A DNA stretch of 10,407 bases from Thalassiosira profunda (taxonomy: Eukaryota > Bacillariophyta > Thalassiosirophyceae > Thalassiosirales > Thalassiosiraceae). A program made the position numbers and the translations under genes. The notes under the pieces are model-generated. The model was not told where the DNA came from. It made no database searches and saw only the letters and a program-made list of their open reading frames with translations. Shown here piece after piece: positions 6,670-10,407 of this stretch; within the stretch, counting starts at the first letter, position 1; every line of letters starts with the position of its first letter. Where the stretch lies: assembly GCA_036939355.1 (NCBI GenBank), contig JALLAP010001833.1, forward strand, positions 1 through 10,407, written 5' to 3'.

Positions 6670-8112
6670 ATGGGCGCGGACAACGGCGACAGCGGCGGCG
6701 GCGCCCGGGAGTTCTACGAGGATGAGAAGCACCTCATGAAATTGTGCGACTTCCTCCGGAGCTCGGAGGGGCCGCCGGTCCGCGAGGCCATCGAGATGGA
6801 CAAGCGCGTGTATTACATCAAGGGTGCGTGCTTGTGTCGACTGATGTCGACTTGCCACGGCGCCTCAAGGCCATCTATTTGCTGACTTTCACAGTCAATC
6901 TCATTATATTTTCCTATCTGTGTGCTTCATCTGCAGGGGAGAAGCTGGTGAATTTCATGGTGGAGCCGAAGAAGGGGGCGAAGTGGCCCAAGGAGTTGCC
7001 GCGGTTCACGTCGCGGCCGGACGCCATCGCCGTGTGCAAGGATCTGTGCGGGAGGCAATTCATGCACCGGTCGGAGAAGGTGGCCAAGGGGGAGCTCGAG
7101 GTGAGATCTATTTGCAATTTTGGCACGTGATGTGCTTCAATGTCGAACCACTAGATACGTGGAACTATTGATGGGGCCGGGGAAAGGGAAGATAAGGGCT
7201 GGGAACGGCAGCATTCTATAGAGTCGCCAATGGGACTTCTGCCATGTCCGCATTGGTGCTATTTGCTGCCAACAGCAACCGTCAAGGGATTCATCCTGTT
7301 TGGAAGTAATCGGCCTTTGAGCTTCGGCTCTGGGGTCGAGTGGCCGCTCTGGGAGGGATCTTGATCTACGACATTCGTTTGCACACCAATCGATCGTTGG
7401 TTGTGGGCATTTCATGGCCAGAAACTCACACTGCATCATGTATCTATCGCAGATCTCGCGGGTCCGGGACTTCGACGAGTCGGCGTACTTCACCTGGATG
7501 TACGAGGGGAACAAAAAATTCAGCCACCTCATGACGACGGGCCTCATCATCGGCTTCCTCTGCTGCACGTGCTTCCCCATCTGGCCCAACTTCCTCAAAG
7601 TCTTCGTGTGGTACATGTCGGTGTCCCTCCTCATCTTCATCTTCTTCCTGGTCACCTTCCGCGCGCTGATATTCCTCTTCGTCTGGATTGCGGGGTACGA
7701 ATGCTGGGTGCTCCCGAACCTCTTCGACGAGACGCTGGGCTTCTGCGAGTCGTTCGTGCCCGTGATATCGGTCGAGCCGACAAAGGAGGGGCAGCTGATG
7801 TACCGGGTGGGCATTGCAGTGGCGTTCTTCTCGTTCTGCTACTGGGCCGTCACGCAACCGTCGGAGTTCGATGGGTTTGTCAAAGGGCAGGGAGACTTCA
7901 TCAAAGACCTGTACGCGGGAACGCTTCTTTCGGACATGTCGCAGAAGGACAAGGAGAACATTGACAAACCGAAGATGCCGTCGCTGGAGGATTTGCTCAA
8001 GAAGTTGGATTCCGAAGACGAGGAAGAGAAGGAACTCAACGAAGAGGAGGCGGCCGAGGCGCTGCTGGACAGCTTGGTGGAGGACGAGGACGAGGATATT
8101 GACGAAGACTAG
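6670..8112 (+). CDS. SEC62: Sec62, ER protein-translocation factor
   Basis: Exons 6670-6823, 6937-7100 and 7453-8112 join into 325 aa; introns are 113 and 352 nt. Sec62 works with Sec63 at the Sec61 channel for post-translational import into the ER. The N-terminal cytosolic domain (about 20-106) has the family order: a conserved helix with LCDFLRSS, KRVYYIKGEKLVNFM, and AIAVCKDLCGRQFMHRSEKVAKGE. The core follows: FDESAYFTWMYEG, a first span with the diagnostic FPIWP (about 131-150), a second span (about 157-187), then WVLPNLFDETLGFCESFVPV. A third hydrophobic segment (about 224-240, IAVAFFSFCYWAV) is absent from the yeast and animal proteins but known in plants. The tail (about 290-325) is very acidic, ending DEDEDIDED. 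The joins restore family sequence (KG|EKL and GELE|ISRV). An in-frame alternative acceptor exists for intron 1. Confidence 0.92.
7207..7373 (+). ncRNA. Candidate intronic H/ACA-type small nucleolar RNA inside Sec62 intron 2
   Basis: The 352-nt intron is over twice as long as most others in the window. It contains a nested hairpin: GGCAGCA (7207-7213) pairs with TGCTGCC (7264-7270), then a 13/7-nt internal loop, then CCAATG (7227-7232) with CATTGG (7251-7256) and GGAC (7233-7236) with GTCC (7246-7249). An ACAGCA at 7272-7277 fits box H (ANANNA). It lies about 15 nt from the top of the internal loop, the spacing expected for a pseudouridylation pocket. A second hairpin is less regular: TCAAG/CTTGA, CGGCC/GGCCG and GAGC-TTCG-GCTC, with ACA at 7371-7373. 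Folding was done by eye and no rRNA target was tested. Confidence 0.3.
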
Positions 8113-8205
8113 GAGTGAAGAGAATCTGTTTCAGTGTTGAATCTGATTAGGTGTCGACACACCGTACTGTTTAGGTCGACGGTCGCTATTCATAATCCAT
8201 GCGCA
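8113..8205. other. 93-bp convergent gap between the Sec62 and IFT38-like stops
   Basis: Both transcripts must end here or overlap. A perfect 10-bp palindrome GTGTCGACAC is at 8151-8160, and a second GTCGAC is at 8175-8180. I found no AATAAA on either strand. Confidence 0.5.
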
Positions 8206-9066
8206 CTAAAAGTTTGACGAGCTGTCACTATCCAGCGATCCTGTCGACTCGCTCACATCGATCGAGCTCTCGTTCCCACTCGACGAGGGACCAGAGAGCG
8301 AGCCCTCGTCACTCCCACTGAATGAATCACGCTCTCTTGAGGCCGAGGAGCTGCCCGATGAAGCTGGATCCTCAGCGTGCGATTCTCCGTCCACGTCACG
8401 AGCTTCTCGCACAGGATCTGCAGAGGATGCGCGGCCGTCTCCCCCATTTAACACGCGCAGTTCCTCCTCGCGGAACGCCTTCTGCATGCGCTTCATGGCG
8501 CGGTCGGCATGCTTTTGTCGCTCGACGGCGGCCTGCTGGAACGAGGAGAGCTCGCTCTCGAGGTAGTCGACGTTTCGCAATAGGACCACGTATCTGTCAT
8601 ACTCCACTCGGAGCTCTTCCTCGAGCTTTTCGTATTCGTCCTGATATGCCGGTCGGACGCGTCGGAGGCTCTCCAATCGCTTCGAGGTTCGCTCCAAGTC
8701 GAGCGACTTCTTTTGGTGCTTCTCGTCCATGCCGCGTTGTTGGGCTATCAGCAATCGGCACGCGTGGTCGATCCTCTCGGCAGCCGCGTTGGTGGTGTCG
8801 ATTGCACGAGCAATGCCGGCCTCGATGTGGTCTCGCTCGGGGCCGTCGCCCCTCGATGCTGCGTTCAAGTGTCGCAGGGCTCTGGCCCTCTCTTTGCTGC
8901 GGACGCCCTCGTCTCGCATGCGAGCGCCAAGTGAGGCGCTGAGAGCAGTGATCTCTTCGACAAGCGTGCTCGCTCGTCTCGCGGCTGCCTCGAGACCTAG
9001 CTCTTCTGCGTCCTCTTCCGACACCGAGGCCTCGCCCCGGGCAACGGCTGACCCTGAGTCGTTCAT
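8206..9066 (-). CDS. CLUAP1/IFT38-like coiled-coil protein lacking the N-terminal calponin-homology domain
   Basis: A single exon of 286 aa starts from ATG 9066. Residues 115-208 match the central coiled coil of CLUAP1/IFT38: MDEKHQKKSLDLERTSKRLE, LRRVRPAYQDEYEKLEEELR, YDRYVVLLRNVDYLE and MKRMQKAFREEELRVLNGG. Residues 25-110 keep the preceding pattern (AARRASTLVEEITALSASLG then a long amphipathic helix). The Ser/Asp-rich tail ends DSDSSSNF, resembling the family's acidic ending. Full IFT38 (about 400 aa) begins with a roughly 130-aa calponin-homology-type domain. Here only about 24 acidic/Ser residues precede the coil, and no CH-like frame is visible on this strand up to the neighbouring gene at 9507. 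IFT38 is an IFT-B subunit that pairs by coiled coil and, through its CH domain, contacts another IFT-B subunit. This may be a reduced IFT38 or a paralogue. Confidence 0.75.
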   Translation of the reverse strand: MNDSGSAVARGEASVSEEDAEELGLEAAARRASTLVEEITALSASLGARMRDEGVRSKERARALRHLNAASRGDGPERDHIEAGIARAIDTTNAAAERIDHACRLLIAQQRGMDEKHQKKSLDLERTSKRLESLRRVRPAYQDEYEKLEEELRVEYDRYVVLLRNVDYLESELSSFQQAAVERQKHADRAMKRMQKAFREEELRVLNGGDGRASSADPVREARDVDGESHAEDPASSGSSSASRERDSFSGSDEGSLSGPSSSGNESSIDVSESTGSLDSDSSSNF

Positions 9067-9506
9067 GTTGCAAAGGGAGGTTGGAGACACGCGAGAAGGG
9101 TGTGGAAGACGGCGCCGGCGCGTGTGGAGGACTGCCGACAACTGGCAGGGAAAGGAGGGGAAGGAGGAGTGCAAGCTGACTGAGGAGGGTGGCGAGAGGA
9201 GTGCGAGCTCGAGGTTGCAAGTTTTTGGAAAATTTAAAACACGATTTGAAAATTCGATTCGAATTTTTAAATCGCGGGATTTAAAACTCGCTTGCGCCCC
9301 CGTCATTTCCCCGCCTGAGCCTCCGCCGCCAAACCGCCAACCCGACCGCCGCCTCACTTCGACGGCAGATCCTCGCTCGACGGCCGCTAACCGTGACCGG
9401 CTCCTCCCTCTCGCGGCGCTGTTCGACGCTTACTCGCCGCAGCACGCAACCCGACCTCCGCCCGCTCGACAGCTCACTCGCCGCAGTGCCCGTCCATCCA
9501 ACCACA
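9067..9506. promoter_or_regulatory. Bidirectional promoter between the IFT38-like and RBR genes, with an AT-rich palindrome
   Basis: This 440-bp stretch lies between divergent ATGs. The flanks are GC-rich, and the centre (about 9222-9290) is sharply AT-rich with overlapping dyads. ATTTAAAAC occurs at 9232-9240 and 9279-9287. No ORF here resembles a known domain, including the calponin-homology domain sought for the IFT38-like gene. Confidence 0.5.
9242..9274. repeat. 33-bp near-perfect palindrome
   Basis: Arms CGATTTGAAAATTCGA (9242-9257) and TCGAATTTTTAAATCG (9259-9274) are reverse complements except at one position, around a single central T. A second dyad overlaps it: TTTTAAATC (9265-9273) with GATTTAAAA (9278-9286). 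The element lies about 175 bp from the IFT38-like ATG and 233 bp from the RBR ATG. Confidence 0.8.
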
Positions 9507-10407
9507 ATGAGCGACGCTGAGGAAGACTTCGAGTACAGCTACGCCTATTCGGATGAAGAGGCGTCGGCGGGAGGGTCGGCGGGCGGCGCCGTCGAAAATG
9601 ACGGGGGTGGCAAGCGGACCGGTGGTCGGTATTCGATGCAGGACTGCACCGCCGAGGTGCAAGCGCGAGAAGGGATCCAAATGGTGCCCTCCGCCGAAAT
9701 GAAGGAAGTAATGGACGCGTCCGTGCGCGAGGCCGTGGAGGTCCTCGGCGTGCCCGCCGCCGCCTCTGCCGTCCTCCTGCGAGAATCAAAGTGGGCGAAG
9801 GAGCGGTTGTTTTCGTCCTTCTTTGACAACAGCGAGAAGGTCAAGGAAGCGTGCGGCGTCCTTGCGCGTTGCAGCGCCGTCTCTACCGCCAGCAAAACGA
9901 CCGGCAAGCGCACCCGCTCGTCCGCCAAGGCCCGCAAGCAATGCGAAATATGCCTCGACGAGGATGGCTTCCAGCCAAGCGAAATGATCCGCATGCCGTG
10001 CGGGCACGAATTTTGCGAGACGTGCTGGTATGGCTACGTCAGCAATGCGATGGAGAAAGGCCCCGTGTGCGTCCGCGAATCCTGTCCGGAATCGGGGTGC
10101 AAAGAGCTGATCACGGAGGAGGAGGTTGCGCGCGCTGCCCCGGACCTCCTGCCCAAGTTCGAGAGCTACCAGCTGCGCTCGTTCGTGGACACCAACGGCT
10201 CGACCCGCTGGTGCCCTGGCCCGGGCTGCGATCAGGTCGCGCTGGCTCCAGGCATCAACGGAGACCTCGCTGGCACGGACGGCATTGCCAGCTGCCCCGA
10301 TTGCTCCTCGAGCTTTTGTCTGCGCTGTGGCGAAGAGCCCCACGCCCCCATCGGCTGCAAGGATCTGGAGAAGTGGGTGGAGAAGCTGACGAGCGAGTCC
10401 GAAACGG
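9507..10407 (+). CDS. Ariadne-type RBR E3 ubiquitin ligase, 3' part outside the window
   Basis: One uninterrupted frame of 300 codons runs from ATG 9507 (context CCACAATGA) to the window end. Residues 1-30 are acidic and tyrosine-rich (EEDFEYSYAYSDEE), as in Ariadne proteins. Residues about 70-112 form a UBA-like region (VLGVPAAASAVLLRESKWAKERLFSSFFD, split here as a helix followed by the KW-KERLF helix). RING1 spans about 146-198: CEIC, MPCGHEFCETCW, CPESGC. The IBR spans about 236-285: WCPGPGC, CPDCSSSFCLRCGEEPHAPIGC, then the K-LEKW linker typical of Ariadne. RING2 with the catalytic cysteine, and the Ariadne domain, would lie beyond 10407. RBR ligases take ubiquitin from an E2 on RING1 to a RING2 cysteine and then to substrate; Ariadnes often act with neddylated cullins. 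No intron is seen in the visible part. Confidence 0.92.
   Translation, partial: MSDAEEDFEYSYAYSDEEASAGGSAGGAVENDGGGKRTGGRYSMQDCTAEVQAREGIQMVPSAEMKEVMDASVREAVEVLGVPAAASAVLLRESKWAKERLFSSFFDNSEKVKEACGVLARCSAVSTASKTTGKRTRSSAKARKQCEICLDEDGFQPSEMIRMPCGHEFCETCWYGYVSNAMEKGPVCVRESCPESGCKELITEEEVARAAPDLLPKFESYQLRSFVDTNGSTRWCPGPGCDQVALAPGINGDLAGTDGIASCPDCSSSFCLRCGEEPHAPIGCKDLEKWVEKLTSESET

Noticed and set aside
7401..7964. Plus-strand frame of 187 codons overlapping Sec62 exon 3, and the ATG at 7414 as a start of a separate membrane protein
   Set aside because: The first is an out-of-frame shadow. The second begins inside intron 2 and merely continues Sec62, whose upstream exons match the family.
9067..9357. 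97-codon N-terminal extension of the IFT38-like protein from an upstream start
   Set aside because: It is read through the AT-rich palindrome and GC-rich promoter, does not resemble a calponin-homology domain, and the upstream start is not the natural ATG.

Overview
This is nuclear DNA from a eukaryote with a compact, moderately GC-rich genome. Seven of the eight genes can be read as complete or nearly complete models. They carry short GT-AG introns (69-137 nt, with two longer ones of 223 and 352 nt), mostly with GTGAGT/GTGAGA donors and CTAAC/CTGAC-like branch sites. Every protein that can be named is a eukaryotic housekeeping or endomembrane/cytoskeletal protein. An IFT38-like protein implies a flagellated lineage. 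A three-membrane-span Sec62 (also known from plants) and a cysteine/histidine-repeat protein of a kind I loosely associate with diatoms and relatives suggest an alga, possibly a stramenopile. That placement is inference.

Layout, left to right: (1) the first 24 codons of a minus-strand SPFH/band-7-like protein (1-73). (2) Head to head with it, a three-exon plus-strand gene (356-1647) for an ER membrane protein with two tandem TB2/DP1/HVA22 (REEP/Yop1) units. (3) A five-exon plus-strand gene for the PP2A catalytic subunit (1986-3343). (4) Convergent with it, a minus-strand single-exon gene with a WASHC3/CCDC53-type coiled coil (3713-4279). (5) About 780 bp without a recognisable gene. (6) A minus-strand gene (5060-6368) for an unrecognised protein with two identical-spacing CX2CX9CX5H motifs, probably starting from a 9-nt coding exon. 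(7) Head to head with it, three-exon plus-strand Sec62 (6670-8112), whose long second intron can fold like an H/ACA snoRNA. (8) A minus-strand CLUAP1/IFT38-like gene (8206-9066) that lacks the usual N-terminal calponin-homology domain; its stop codon is only 93 bp from the Sec62 stop. (9) Head to head with it, a plus-strand Ariadne-type RBR ubiquitin ligase (9507 to the window end).

The genes do not form one pathway. They touch ER shaping and protein translocation (HVA22-like, Sec62), signalling (PP2A), endosomal actin (WASHC3-like), ciliary transport (IFT38-like) and ubiquitination (RBR). Organisation is dominated by divergent pairs sharing 280-440 bp promoters and convergent pairs with short gaps. 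I saw no mobile element, CRISPR array, tRNA, rRNA or transferred prokaryotic cassette. The most unusual items are the duplicated HVA22 unit, the CH-less IFT38, the tandem Cys/His protein, the intronic RNA fold and a 33-bp near-palindrome in a bidirectional promoter.
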